Below, one piece after another: positions 54,530 through 63,966 of a stretch of 64,000 nucleotides of DNA. Within the stretch, counting starts at the first letter, position 1. The number at the start of each line of letters is the position of its first letter. A model generated the notes under the pieces. The model searched no databases. It was not told where the DNA came from and saw only the letters and a program-made list of their open reading frames with translations. The position numbers were made by a program, and so were the translations under genes. The DNA is from Roseivirga sp. E12 (GTDB lineage Bacteria > Bacteroidota > Bacteroidia > Cytophagales > Cyclobacteriaceae), in contig NZ_JAGFMD010000008.1 of assembly GCF_017592825.1 (NCBI RefSeq), positions 186,001 to 250,000 of the forward strand, written 5' to 3'.

Positions 54530-54872
54530 GATTGTTTAATTAAACTCGATTTCTTTTAAACGCTTTGCGAAATTATACTTTATAACATTGTGTTTCTCCC
54601 CGTCCAAAAAAGTTTGACGCCTCTGAAATAATCAACAACTACTCCAATAGTTCTAAACTCCTCTAATCCAGTCTGTAAACCCTTACCTACTGCAAATGTT
54701 TAACGACAAACGGAAAAATCCATACTTATTTAGATGTTTTGAAGAGGCCTAGCGTTTAATCCAATTCTTCGATTTATAAGAACGGCAAATAGACAAGACC
54801 ACAAGGTCAATCATAATGTAGATGGTCAGACATACTTAACGATGGATTTTTATCTTTGTCGAAATTTAATTC
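54530..54872. other. Intergenic region with divergent promoters
   Basis: 343 nt without an ORF I can support. TATCTTTG (54851-54858) is a clear plus-strand TAnnTTTG box 14 nt before the methyltransferase ATG. A weaker minus-strand TAATTTCG (54568-54575) faces the efflux operon. No hairpin or repeat was found in the middle. Confidence 0.6.
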
Positions 54873-55640
54873 ATGAAAAAGCTCATAAGCTTCATGTTGA
54901 GGAACATTCCTCGTAAGTACCTCCAGTACTTCAGTCACTACGGCCTCCGGTTTATCAGTCTTTTCATGAGGGGAAACAATGTGGAATGTCCTATTTGCGA
55001 AATCTCATATAGAAAATTTCTTCCCTATGGCCGATTGAATCCAAGGCCGAACGCACTTTGTCCGGACTCCCTGTCGCTCGAAAGGCATCGTCTTATGTGG
55101 CTTTATTTGGAAGAACGTACGAATTTCTTTACTAAAGATCTTAAGCTGCTTCACGTAGCACCAGAGCTATGTTTTATTAAGAAATTTAAATCCATGCCCA
55201 ACATTGACTATACATCAGCGGACCTTGAGTCTCCACTGGCAGATGTCAAAATGGATGTCCATGACATTCCCTTTGATGACAACACATTCAATGTGGTTTT
55301 TTGTAATCATGTTATGGAACATGTCGAAGATGACATTAAAGCGATGAGCGAAATTCATCGCGTCCTAAAACCTGGTGGATGGGCAATAATTCAGTCCCCT
55401 CAAGACTACAGTAGAGAAACTACTTTGGAAGATCCTACGATCACTGACCCTAAAGAAAGAGAGCGTATTTATTGGCAAGACGATCACGTGCGCTTGTTTG
55501 GACTTGATTACGGTCAGCGCCTTGAAAAAGCAGGGTTCAAAGTCACCGAAGACCGATTCGTTATGGAGCTTCCTAAAGAGACAGTCGAACGCTACGCTCT
55601 ACCTCCAAATGAGATTATTTACTTTTGCGCGAAGGGCTGA
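54873..55640 (+). CDS. SAM-dependent methyltransferase (class I), glycosylation-associated
   Basis: 255 aa. An N-terminal segment has a single Cys pair (CPIC) and a third Cys (ALCPDS), suggesting a small metal-binding motif. The methyltransferase core (about 80-215) has LKLLHVAPEL, DVHDIPFDDNTFNVVFCNHVMEHV and EIHRVLKPGGWAIIQSP. The substrate is unknown; the adjacent glycosyltransferases suggest surface carbohydrate (inference). The 3' end overlaps the convergent glycosyltransferase by 22 nt. Confidence 0.85.
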   Translation: MKKLISFMLRNIPRKYLQYFSHYGLRFISLFMRGNNVECPICEISYRKFLPYGRLNPRPNALCPDSLSLERHRLMWLYLEERTNFFTKDLKLLHVAPELCFIKKFKSMPNIDYTSADLESPLADVKMDVHDIPFDDNTFNVVFCNHVMEHVEDDIKAMSEIHRVLKPGGWAIIQSPQDYSRETTLEDPTITDPKERERIYWQDDHVRLFGLDYGQRLEKAGFKVTEDRFVMELPKETVERYALPPNEIIYFCAKG

Positions 55641-56599
55641 TTGCCTCGAGGACTAAGTTTTTCAGAAATCAATCCCATGCCGTAGGCAAACAACTGAACG
55701 AAGGACGTCAGCAAGCTAATAACTCCTACTTTCAGACTTTTTGTCTTCATTAATGAATGGACGAGTATCAACAAGAAAAAAGCAGATAGAACGGCCGAAC
55801 CTAATCTGAAAAGATCCTCATTCCATAGCATTGTCGTCAACCATCCCAAAAAACCTAGGGTAAAAAAAGCAGGTAAGAGATGAACAGTCTTTAGCTCTCC
55901 AGGGAAAAAACGATTCACATTGATTCTTGCGCGACCAAAAAAGTGGAGTTGCTTGTAGAACTGCGAAATGCTTGTCCGCCTTTTATGATAGACAAAGGCA
56001 TCTTCAATCAGAGCAGTCGAAAATCCACTATTGATAACCCTGATACTAAACTCAATATCTTCACCCATTCGAGTCAATTTATAGCCCTTAGTAGCCTCAT
56101 AAACATCTCTAGAAATCCCCATATTGAAACTTCTAGGGTGAAACTTCCCAACATGTTTCTTGTTGCCTCTTATACCTCCAGTAGTAAAAGGAGAGGTCAT
56201 TGAATAACTAATCGCTTTTTGTAAGGTTGTAAAAGAGTTATGGGCAGCGTCAGGTCCTCCGAAGGCACCTACACTGTTGTTAATTAAGAACTGGTCTACC
56301 GTTTCAAAATACGATGGTGGTATCAGGCAGTCAGAATCAAAAACGATAAAGTAGTCCCCCTTAGCTCTTTCAAAACCATAGTTTCGGGTAAACCCCTGTC
56401 CAGAATTCTCTTTGAAGTAATAGTGAATATCCAGTGCTGTTTTAAATGAGTTTACGATCTCTTCACAAGAATCTTTTGACCCGTCTTCAATGATCAGCAC
56501 TTCAAAATGCTTAAAGGTCTGAGAAGCGAGTGATTCAAGAAGTTCTCTCACCTCATCAGGTCGATTATATACTGGAATTACAACCGAATAGAAGTTCAT
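55619..56599 (-). CDS. Family 2 glycosyltransferase, membrane associated
   Basis: 326 aa. GT-A domain with SVVIPVYNRPDEVRELLESL, LIIEDGSKDS and the metal-binding acidic triad in YFIVFDSDCLIP. RMGEDIEFSIRVI carries the catalytic ED motif. Membrane helices at ~235-255 and ~262-280 plus a third near the C-terminus anchor it. It is the last gene of the 61979-55619 minus-strand run, overlapping the previous glycosyltransferase by 4 nt. Confidence 0.88.
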   Translation of the reverse strand: MNFYSVVIPVYNRPDEVRELLESLASQTFKHFEVLIIEDGSKDSCEEIVNSFKTALDIHYYFKENSGQGFTRNYGFERAKGDYFIVFDSDCLIPPSYFETVDQFLINNSVGAFGGPDAAHNSFTTLQKAISYSMTSPFTTGGIRGNKKHVGKFHPRSFNMGISRDVYEATKGYKLTRMGEDIEFSIRVINSGFSTALIEDAFVYHKRRTSISQFYKQLHFFGRARINVNRFFPGELKTVHLLPAFFTLGFLGWLTTMLWNEDLFRLGSAVLSAFFLLILVHSLMKTKSLKVGVISLLTSFVQLFAYGMGLISEKLSPRGNQPFAQK

Positions 56600-57558
56600 T
56601 GATCTAAGCCAATGGTATTGTCAAATATGTAATCGTTTCGCTTATGAGAATTCATTACCATCATTTCTCCTACAAAACCTGCCAGAAAGAGTTGAACCCC
56701 AATGATTATTGCGGCAATAGCCAAGAAAAACAAAGGTTGCTCAACTATTTGACGGTAATCATCTGTTTTCAAGATATAGATAGCCCTGACCTTCTCCCAA
56801 GTGATCCCCAAAACGAAAACAAAGCCTAGCACAAACGAAAGAGTACCTAAAGTGCCGAAAAAGTGCATTGGACGCTTCTTGTATCTTGAGACAAAGGATA
56901 TTGATAATAGATCTAAAAACCCATAGATAAAGCGCTCTATACCAAACTTAGTCTGACCATACTTTCGAGCTCTGTGCTCAACGACTTTCTCACTGATCTT
57001 GGTAAAGCCATTTCTTTTGGCAATCACTGGTATATAGCGATGCATTTCACCATAGATATCCAGCGTTTTCACCAATTTCTTATCATAGGCCTTTAACCCA
57101 CAGTTGAAATCATGGAGTTTAATTCCCGATAATATTCTGGTTACACCATTGAATAGTTTGGAAGGGATGGTTTTAGTAATTGGATCAAAACGCTTCTTTT
57201 TCCACCCAGAAACCAAATGGCTCCCTGACTTCACCATTTCATATAGTTCAGGAATTTCATCTGGACTATCTTGTAAATCGGCATCCATAGTAATGATCAC
57301 CTCACCTTCAGCATGCTTGAATCCAACATTCAATGCAGCTGATTTGCCATAGTTCCTATTAAATTTAATTGCCTTAATAGGATGCTTTTGAGATAACCCT
57401 TCAATCACTTCCCAAGAGTCATCAGTACTCCCATCATCCACCATCAGGACTTCATAAAGAAAGCCATGCTTTTCCATTACACGGCTTATCCAATCAATGA
57501 GTTCAGGTAGTGACTCCTCTTCGTTGTAAAGGGGTATTACTATAGATATTTGTGTCAA
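56596..57558 (-). CDS. Family 2 glycosyltransferase, polyprenyl-phosphate (DPM1/ArnC-like) type
   Basis: 320 aa. The GT-A domain has SIVIPLYNEEESLPELIDW, MVDDGSTDDSW and ITMDADLQDSPDEIP (DxD), plus the lipid-sugar transferase signature FNCGLKAYDK and HRARKYGQTKFG. Two C-terminal membrane helices lie at about 235-255 and 270-292. It probably moves a sugar to undecaprenyl phosphate for envelope glycans. It lies 4 nt downstream of the DUF4199 gene. Confidence 0.92.
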   Translation of the reverse strand: MTQISIVIPLYNEEESLPELIDWISRVMEKHGFLYEVLMVDDGSTDDSWEVIEGLSQKHPIKAIKFNRNYGKSAALNVGFKHAEGEVIITMDADLQDSPDEIPELYEMVKSGSHLVSGWKKKRFDPITKTIPSKLFNGVTRILSGIKLHDFNCGLKAYDKKLVKTLDIYGEMHRYIPVIAKRNGFTKISEKVVEHRARKYGQTKFGIERFIYGFLDLLSISFVSRYKKRPMHFFGTLGTLSFVLGFVFVLGITWEKVRAIYILKTDDYRQIVEQPLFFLAIAAIIIGVQLFLAGFVGEMMVMNSHKRNDYIFDNTIGLDQ

Positions 57559-57561
57559 TTT

Positions 57562-58071
57562 CTAAAAATCTTCAGCTTCGTTCTTATTCACCGCAGAGAC
57601 AATTGATCCCCAAATCAATGCACCAAGAAGTACAAACACAATTCCTAATACCAAGGTAATTTCTGGATTTGATATTCCGGCTGAAAAGCCAGACATCTGT
57701 TCGATTTGCTCCTCAGACATTCCTTGTTCTCTCCAACTATCCTCTACAGCCTGCTGAATCCTTTGCATTACAGTATCATCAATGAATTTCACATATACGT
57801 AGGTCACGAGGTTCCGCATGACACCCGCAATTAAAGCAGCAACCATACTGATTCTAAAACCTTCTCCGAAGGTCATAAAACCGCCATTCTCTGTTTTGAA
57901 TTCCTTCGTAGCTAGTGCGTACATTGCTACTGCAATCACAATATTGACCACGGGCCACCAAGAGGCTTGTATTTCAAGCAGAAGTGGAACTAGATTAATT
58001 ACTGTGGCCACTAAGCCATAAATTAATCCCCATTTTTTGGCCACTTGGCCTGTAGTTATTTGTTCTTCCAT
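57562..58071 (-). CDS. DUF4199 membrane protein (1)
   Basis: 169 aa with four predicted helices (about 13-29, 36-52, 70-88, 138-158). The opening KKWGLIYGLVATVINLVPLL and central FMTFGEGFRISMVAALIAGV are DUF4199 hallmarks. The acidic/Met-rich stretch between helices 3 and 4 is periplasmic or cytosolic. Function unknown. It sits between the second DUF4199 gene and the DPM1-like transferase. Confidence 0.82.
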   Translation of the reverse strand: MEEQITTGQVAKKWGLIYGLVATVINLVPLLLEIQASWWPVVNIVIAVAMYALATKEFKTENGGFMTFGEGFRISMVAALIAGVMRNLVTYVYVKFIDDTVMQRIQQAVEDSWREQGMSEEQIEQMSGFSAGISNPEITLVLGIVFVLLGALIWGSIVSAVNKNEAEDF

Positions 58072-58191
58072 GTTAGTCTAATAAAGGTTGACAAGTTGAA
58101 AAATACTTATTTTCCACAAGTTTACCTACTTATCACTGATCACCGATTCTTTTTTACTTAAGTGAATTATTAAAGGGATTAACGATTGATT

Positions 58192-58731
58192 TTAAGCTTG
58201 GCGGGTTCTTAACACAATTGAAAAAATTGGAGCGAGAAAGATTCCAAAAATGAGTTTCTTTAAAAAGGAATCAAATATTAGGCTCGATTTAGTGATTTTG
58301 TCGAGTGAGGCCAGTTGCTCAGAAAAGTAAATTTCAGGGTCAGTTTCAACCCCTTGCAATATCATGTCCTTCCTCAATTCCATATCTGATTTAGCGGTTT
58401 CAATAAACAGATTGAGGAAGTCAGGCTCTATCCATTGCATAAACACAAGATAAAACACAGCAAAAACAAATGCGATAGTACTATAACATATAAAGCCAAG
58501 GCTCATCCCATGGTAGAACCTTAATTCACCGTTGTTGTAGTTAGACCTGAAGTCCTTTATGGCAAGAAAGGAGAACAGACCCACTATTAGAATGTCCAAC
58601 ATAAATGAGATGAGATTTCTCCAAGGCTGTTGACCTAAATAAAAAAAGACAAGGAATGCCACAATGGCCATGAGCCCACCTGCCAATCCATACCTAAATG
58701 AAATCCTCGGAATTACCGGATTAATCTTCAT
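58192..58731 (-). CDS. DUF4199 membrane protein (2)
   Basis: 179 aa with four predicted helices (about 15-31, 42-58, 72-100, 150-170). It shares the DUF4199 pattern with the next gene (FRYGLAGGLMAIVAF; GELRFYHGMSLGFICYSTI) at low identity, so the two are old paralogues. Its start overlaps the dihydroorotase homologue by 11 nt. The 120 nt downstream (58072-58191) contain no gene. Confidence 0.78.
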   Translation of the reverse strand: MKINPVIPRISFRYGLAGGLMAIVAFLVFFYLGQQPWRNLISFMLDILIVGLFSFLAIKDFRSNYNNGELRFYHGMSLGFICYSTIAFVFAVFYLVFMQWIEPDFLNLFIETAKSDMELRKDMILQGVETDPEIYFSEQLASLDKITKSSLIFDSFLKKLIFGIFLAPIFSIVLRTRQA

Positions 58732-59989
58732 AATTATTGAGGCAAAGCTCCCCTTTATTTATAACACCGATCACTGTTCCTTCAAGTGTCTGATCGAAAA
58801 CTGGTGATGCCACCGACTTAGAAGCGTTGGTTTTCGTATTCAATGCCCACTTCTTTTTTGGACTAAAAAGCGTAAGGCAGGCATCGGCTCCTTCTTCAAT
58901 TTTAGGCACTTCTAAGCCGAGTATTTCTCTTGGCTTGGTAGTAAACCGATCAATGACACTATCTAGTTTATTACCCAGTGCATCATTCGCAATACTATAA
59001 AAAGCCTGTTGGTTGGTTGACCCGAAGTCCGCGAGATCAAACTCTAGTTTCTTGCCTTCTTCATCATGAGGGTTGTGGTCCGTAACCACAACATCAATGG
59101 TACCATCCAAAACACCTTGAATAAGTGCTTCTCTATCTTCTTCCAGCCTATAGGGTGGATTAACTTTTAGGTTTGTATCGTACTGCTCCAAGTCTTGATC
59201 AGTAAACTTAAGGTAATTGACACCTACATCACAAGTCACACTCAGTCCGTTAGCCTTAGCCTTTCTAATCAAATCCACGCTCTCCTTAGTCGAGATTAGG
59301 CTAAAGTGAATCTTTCCACCGGCATACTCCAGTAATTTCAAATCTCTTTGAATCATAATTGATTCTGAAAGAGCTGGCATTCCCTTAAGTCCAAGTACGG
59401 TACTCACATGGCCTTCATTCATATGGCCAAATGCTGTCAAATGCTGATCCTCTGGCCTGTTGATTAAAAGGCCATCAAACTTTTGTAAATACTGAAGTGC
59501 CTTCAATAGTATATCAGTATGCCAAATGGTTTTCAAACCATCAGTAAATGCAATGGCCCCAGCGTGATATAAATCTATCATTTCTGTTAGCTCTTTACCT
59601 TCACAATCAATAGTAACAGCTGCCATAGGGTGAAGGCTCACTGGCGATACTTTGTTGTGCTTCTGATAGTAAACAACGCTATTCTTTGTACTGACTACTG
59701 GGTTTGTATTTGGCAATAGGACTACATCTGTAAACCCTCCTGATAATGCCGATTGTGTACCACTATCCACATCTTCTTTGTGTTCAAAACCTGGGTCATT
59801 ATAATGGGCACGCATATCGAACCATCCAATACTCAGTTTTAAACCCTCAGAAGTCACCACTTGACCATCAAAATCAATATGGTCAGAGATCTTCTTGATC
59901 TTTCCATTTGAGATTAGTACGTCCTTGGTGGATTTGTGAAGGGGAGAATCAGGGTGCAGAATTTCAGCAGCACGAATCAAAAATTCCAT
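58721..59989 (-). CDS. Dihydroorotase homologue lacking metal ligands (pseudo-enzyme)
   Basis: 422 aa amidohydrolase-fold protein of the class I dihydroorotase family (DMRAHYNDPGFEHKEDVDSG; VVTDHNPHDEEGKK; GSTNQQAFYSI). Four ligand positions can be compared with active class I enzymes: the first His of DxHxH is Arg60, the HxED His is Arg178, and the CHVST His is Leu231. Asp150, His62 and Asp304 remain. Three of the expected ligands are lost, so catalysis is unlikely. Inactive homologues (PyrC') support assembly of aspartate transcarbamoylase in some bacteria; that role here is inference. It lies 1 nt after the BatA gene. Confidence 0.85.
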   Translation of the reverse strand: MEFLIRAAEILHPDSPLHKSTKDVLISNGKIKKISDHIDFDGQVVTSEGLKLSIGWFDMRAHYNDPGFEHKEDVDSGTQSALSGGFTDVVLLPNTNPVVSTKNSVVYYQKHNKVSPVSLHPMAAVTIDCEGKELTEMIDLYHAGAIAFTDGLKTIWHTDILLKALQYLQKFDGLLINRPEDQHLTAFGHMNEGHVSTVLGLKGMPALSESIMIQRDLKLLEYAGGKIHFSLISTKESVDLIRKAKANGLSVTCDVGVNYLKFTDQDLEQYDTNLKVNPPYRLEEDREALIQGVLDGTIDVVVTDHNPHDEEGKKLEFDLADFGSTNQQAFYSIANDALGNKLDSVIDRFTTKPREILGLEVPKIEEGADACLTLFSPKKKWALNTKTNASKSVASPVFDQTLEGTVIGVINKGELCLNNYED

Positions 59990-59990
59990 G

Positions 59991-61979
59991 CTACAAATAT
60001 CGGATTAATATTATTTCTAAAAAAAGAAAAAGCAAAGCCCCTAACAACGCATACTTCCAAAGTGGTATTCCGTCAATACCTGAACGAATTTCCTCCCTAA
60101 CAGATTGGCCTCCATCCCCATTCAACAAGGTTATGCTGGGCGAGGCACTGAGTTCTTCTAGATAATCAAAATCTATGGTATGAACATTCGATTCCTCCTT
60201 CGGTATATTGAAGGCCAAAGTGCCAACTACCTGATTATTCAACACCAATTCATAGTGCCCAGCCAATATTTGGTCCTTTGGGATTTCCATAATCAACCGG
60301 TTCTCTTCTTGTCTTTGGTCAGGAATTAGTAAAACTTCCCCTCTTCGTAATTCATAAATATTACTTCTATCCTGACCATTAATGGGGTATACAATGGTTT
60401 CATCATCCGTGCTATAGTATAAATTGGACAGGTTCGCCTTACTACCAAGTGCTAGCTTGTACAATACTGGAACAAAAAGTGCATGATTCGGAAATGAAGT
60501 AATGCTTTCATCGAAACTACTCGAAAAGAAGAATAAGCTGCCATTGCTCAATACCTTGGACAAAAACGAGCGACCGTTTTTGAAGCTTAAATAAGGGAGC
60601 TCTTCATTAATCAACCTAAAATAAACTCTTGCATTAGGCATCTCTAGATTTTGAGAATTCTCCACAAACACGCCTTCGAAAAATGGGTTCTCATAATCAG
60701 GAACTTCCAAGTCGACTCTCTGTCGCGTATCGCCTGTAACTCTCAAACCAAGTCTATTCAGCTCGCTGGAAGTCGATTGCCTTGAAGGAACTACCAAAAC
60801 CGTCTTACCATCATCGATTGAATTGGAGATAGCGTTAGTCAATTGATTTGTGTATGAAGACAGTTGGTTGATGAGAATAAAATCCGCTGCTTCTATTTTT
60901 TGATTATCCAATGAATTGGCATTCACTCTTTCAAACTGAAACAACTCGTTGTCCTCAAACAATGACGACACATATGATGGTGTTCCTGATTGATATACTT
61001 CAAGTACTCGAATTTTATCCAGTTGATTAATTGCCAAATAGTAGTCGTTGTCAAAGGCCAAGCCAGGATCGTCTATGGAGATCCTTATTCTGTCCATGCC
61101 TTGGTCTATGGCAGGTATTTCAAAATCGTAATTGGCTAAAAGATTATCCTCAAAACTCACCTGGCTGGTACCTGAAAGTCTATCATCTAGGTAGAGTTTC
61201 ACGTTTACTCGATCGGTACTCCTATCATTTCTTCTCAAACGAATGCGCAAGAGGTTTGTCACACTGCCCGACAGAAAAGTGTTTTGGAGATATACACTGT
61301 CTATGTAGACATTGCTATACTCAGAACCCGATACCGGAACTAAAAAATAATTACTTGTAGTGTCAGATTGCAAAGAACTTAAACCTGTATTGTCCTGAAA
61401 GTCCGATACAAAGTAGACGTCCCCCTTGATGCCCTGTCCGGTTTGCCTGTTGGCAATCTCCTGAAAACTTCGATCAACCCCAACTTGCTGGATTTCAGTA
61501 AGATTATCAGTTAAGGTTGACCTTGTAAACTCGGTGGCAATAGAGTTGGCGTATGCGTTCTCAATAAAGCGAAAAACTGTTCCGTCAGGATAGGCGTTGA
61601 CTAAATCCTGCGTGAGGCTATAGGCATTGTCAAATGCCGTTTGTTGGCCATTATCCTTTACAGAAAGGCTGAGCGAATTATCCAGATAAATAAGAACTTC
61701 ATCTTGCAAACTAAGGTCATTCTCCTTGTTCTTGTAGACAGGTCTAGCGAATGTCAGAACTAAAAAAATCACTCCCAGAATTCTTGAAATAAGTATCAAA
61801 AGTTCAACAGGCTTTCTTTTAGCAGAGCTCTCTTCCTTAACCCTTTTTAATAATGAAGTATTGGAAAACTCAACCCTTTTAACCCTTCTTAAGTTAAACA
61901 GGTGAATAATTATCGGAATTGCTACCGCAAGGAGACCCCATAAAACATTGGGGTTAAGAAAATTGATGACTGCAAGCAT
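59991..61979 (-). CDS. BatA-domain (aerotolerance N-terminal) von Willebrand-like membrane protein
   Basis: 662 aa. BatA N-terminal domain with FLNPNVLWGLLAVAIPIIIHLFNLRRVKRVEFSNTSLL and a second helix (ELLILISRILGVIFLVLTF). A von Willebrand A-like region follows, with the MIDAS-like DNSLSLSV, then a long periplasmic beta domain and a C-terminal membrane helix (WKYALLGALLFLFLEIILI). It is common in Bacteroidota and of unknown function. It is the first gene of the minus-strand run to the glycosyltransferases. Confidence 0.88.
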   Translation of the reverse strand: MLAVINFLNPNVLWGLLAVAIPIIIHLFNLRRVKRVEFSNTSLLKRVKEESSAKRKPVELLILISRILGVIFLVLTFARPVYKNKENDLSLQDEVLIYLDNSLSLSVKDNGQQTAFDNAYSLTQDLVNAYPDGTVFRFIENAYANSIATEFTRSTLTDNLTEIQQVGVDRSFQEIANRQTGQGIKGDVYFVSDFQDNTGLSSLQSDTTSNYFLVPVSGSEYSNVYIDSVYLQNTFLSGSVTNLLRIRLRRNDRSTDRVNVKLYLDDRLSGTSQVSFEDNLLANYDFEIPAIDQGMDRIRISIDDPGLAFDNDYYLAINQLDKIRVLEVYQSGTPSYVSSLFEDNELFQFERVNANSLDNQKIEAADFILINQLSSYTNQLTNAISNSIDDGKTVLVVPSRQSTSSELNRLGLRVTGDTRQRVDLEVPDYENPFFEGVFVENSQNLEMPNARVYFRLINEELPYLSFKNGRSFLSKVLSNGSLFFFSSSFDESITSFPNHALFVPVLYKLALGSKANLSNLYYSTDDETIVYPINGQDRSNIYELRRGEVLLIPDQRQEENRLIMEIPKDQILAGHYELVLNNQVVGTLAFNIPKEESNVHTIDFDYLEELSASPSITLLNGDGGQSVREEIRSGIDGIPLWKYALLGALLFLFLEIILIRYL

Positions 61980-62048
61980 TAGGAACTTGAAAGGCTTTGA
62001 GGTTCAACTCTAAAGACATAACTACGTAATTTAAGTAACTTTATGTTC

Positions 62049-62068
62049 AAGAATTTGCGAAAATTCTT
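62049..62068. promoter_or_regulatory. Perfect palindrome upstream of the LytS kinase gene
   Basis: AAGAATTT-gcga-AAATTCTT, 26 nt before the kinase ATG, between divergent genes. It could be a LytTR or other regulator site; LytTR consensus boxes were not recognised. Confidence 0.4.
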
Positions 62069-62093
62069 CGAATGGAATACACATTCATAATTC

Positions 62094-63206
62094 ATGATGC
62101 TTTTTCAGAAGGTTAATTCACATAGCGTTCGCTTACTCCTAATCAACTTTACTTTCTGGTTATTCATCACCTTGATTTCGGCAACGCAACTATACGTCCG
62201 TTTCCAGGATAGCTACGATGGCGGTTGGTCAAACTTTGTATGGAGGCAATCTGTTGTTTGGGTTGGCTGGGCAGTTCTCACGCCATTTATATTTTACTTG
62301 GTAAAGCGGATTAAAAACGAACACCGTCTGCGAAGTGGCTTAATCCACTTCGGCTATGCTGTTGGTTTTACATTGGTTTATTCGGTCATTCTAAGCGTGC
62401 TCAGTCAGATATTTTTCAATCCTGAGACTCCTATGTTAGATTTCATAAAAATGAACCTAACTACCAGTGCCGCTGCCAATTTGTTGGTTTACCTACTCAT
62501 AGCTGCCTTTAGTATGCTGATTATCTTTTATCAAAAAGCTAAACTGGGCAAAGAGCGACAGTTACAGCTAGACTTAGAAGTTCAGTCCTTGGAAAAACAA
62601 CTCTTGTCTGCTCACTTAGAGACTTTAAAGGCACAAATCCAGCCACACTTCCTTTTTAACTCCTTACACTCTATAGCCTCATTGATTAGGAAAAACGAGC
62701 TGACATTGGCAACAGAAACCATCGCTACCCTAAGCGAACTCCTAAGGGCCACTCTACGAAATCAGGAAAAGAATATGATAAGCCTAGAAGAAGAGATGGA
62801 GCTTATCGCCAAGTATTTGGCAGTAGAAAAAATTAGGTTTGGCGATATGTTGAGTATCCAAGTCAGCATTGATGAAGACGCTAAGAATGTGCCGATACCT
62901 GCATTTATTTCACAACCTATTGTAGAGAATAGCTTCAAACACGCCTTTAAAACAACAGATGATGCTTCATTGAAAATTTCAGCGGAATTGAGTGGCTCTC
63001 AACTTATACTTCTGATAGAAGATAACGGTTCCAATCTCTCAGGTAGCTGGGAGCAAGTGACTCATGCCGGAATGGGAATCAAGAATGTTAGACAAAGACT
63101 ATCTACCGTCTATGGAGTTTCGGCAAGTTTCTCTTTGCTGGAAAGTGAGAAAGGAAATACTATTGCCAAATTTGAAATTCCAATAAGTCCAGCTTTCAAT
63201 GAATGA
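62094..63206 (+). CDS. LytS/AlgZ-type sensor histidine kinase
   Basis: 370 aa. Four membrane helices (about 13-32, 57-71, 87-105, 126-146) and a coiled segment come before the His_kinase (PF06580) domain: KAQIQPHFLFNSLHSIAS with His185, then FISQPIVENSFKHAF and a glycine-rich HATPase motif GMGIKNVRQRLSTVYG. The next codon at 62097 is also ATG. It overlaps the response-regulator gene by 8 nt. Confidence 0.93.
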   Translation: MMLFQKVNSHSVRLLLINFTFWLFITLISATQLYVRFQDSYDGGWSNFVWRQSVVWVGWAVLTPFIFYLVKRIKNEHRLRSGLIHFGYAVGFTLVYSVILSVLSQIFFNPETPMLDFIKMNLTTSAAANLLVYLLIAAFSMLIIFYQKAKLGKERQLQLDLEVQSLEKQLLSAHLETLKAQIQPHFLFNSLHSIASLIRKNELTLATETIATLSELLRATLRNQEKNMISLEEEMELIAKYLAVEKIRFGDMLSIQVSIDEDAKNVPIPAFISQPIVENSFKHAFKTTDDASLKISAELSGSQLILLIEDNGSNLSGSWEQVTHAGMGIKNVRQRLSTVYGVSASFSLLESEKGNTIAKFEIPISPAFNE

Positions 63207-63966
63207 TTTCCATTACAAAGTGTTAATTGTCGATGACGAACCTCTTGCCCAAGACTCTATCAAGATACTCTTGGAGAAAGTGAAGGACTGTAATATTGTT
63301 GGCATAGCATCCAATGGAAAAGATGCTTTGAATCAAATTTTGACACTTGAACCCCATATAGTATTTATGGATATTCAGATGCCCCATTTGTTGGGTACTG
63401 AAGTAGTGGAACAACTAAGCCATCAGGCAAATACCTACTTCATTTTTGTAACTGCTTTTGACGACCAAGCTGTCAAGGCTTTTGAACTAAATGCCCTAGA
63501 TTACTTGCTAAAACCCTATACAGATCAGAGATTTTATCAGAGTTTAAATAAGGCTAAGGCCCATTGCAGATCAAATGGCGTTGTCCGGTCACTTGGTGAT
63601 CTAAATTCTATTAATCAAGTACCACAGAGAAAATATCGAACTGAATTTGCCATTAAATCGGTGGGGAAAATTGAGATTGTTCCTCTCTCGGATGTCATAT
63701 ATCTAGTTTCATCTGGAAACTACATAGAAGTAAATACGACTGATAGAAAGTATCTCATGCGAGGAACAATTGGTCAATTAGAAAAAGGATTGGACCCTGA
63801 GCTTTTTGTCAGAATTCACAGATCCAGCATTGTTAGAAAAACCGAGATTAAAGAACTACAGAACTATTTCAATGGTGAATATTTGGTGATACTGAAAAAT
63901 GGTCATCAACTTAAACTCAGCAGATCCTATAAAAGTGCTCTTAAGATGATTGTCAGTTTAGACTAA
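63199..63966 (+). CDS. LytTR-type response regulator
   Basis: 255 aa. Receiver domain (1-125) with acidic pocket VDDEPLA, phosphorylation site Asp58 in FMDIQMP and LDYLLKPY. A LytTR DNA-binding domain (about 150-250) has RTEFAIKSVGKIEIVPLSDVIYLVSSGNYIEV and RIHRSSIVRKTEIKELQ. It is co-transcribed with the LytS kinase (8-nt overlap). Targets are unknown. Confidence 0.94.
   Translation: MNDFHYKVLIVDDEPLAQDSIKILLEKVKDCNIVGIASNGKDALNQILTLEPHIVFMDIQMPHLLGTEVVEQLSHQANTYFIFVTAFDDQAVKAFELNALDYLLKPYTDQRFYQSLNKAKAHCRSNGVVRSLGDLNSINQVPQRKYRTEFAIKSVGKIEIVPLSDVIYLVSSGNYIEVNTTDRKYLMRGTIGQLEKGLDPELFVRIHRSSIVRKTEIKELQNYFNGEYLVILKNGHQLKLSRSYKSALKMIVSLD

Noticed and set aside
58721-59989. Calling this gene an active dihydroorotase (pyrC)
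   Set aside because: Three of the expected metal-ligand His positions are Arg, Arg and Leu.
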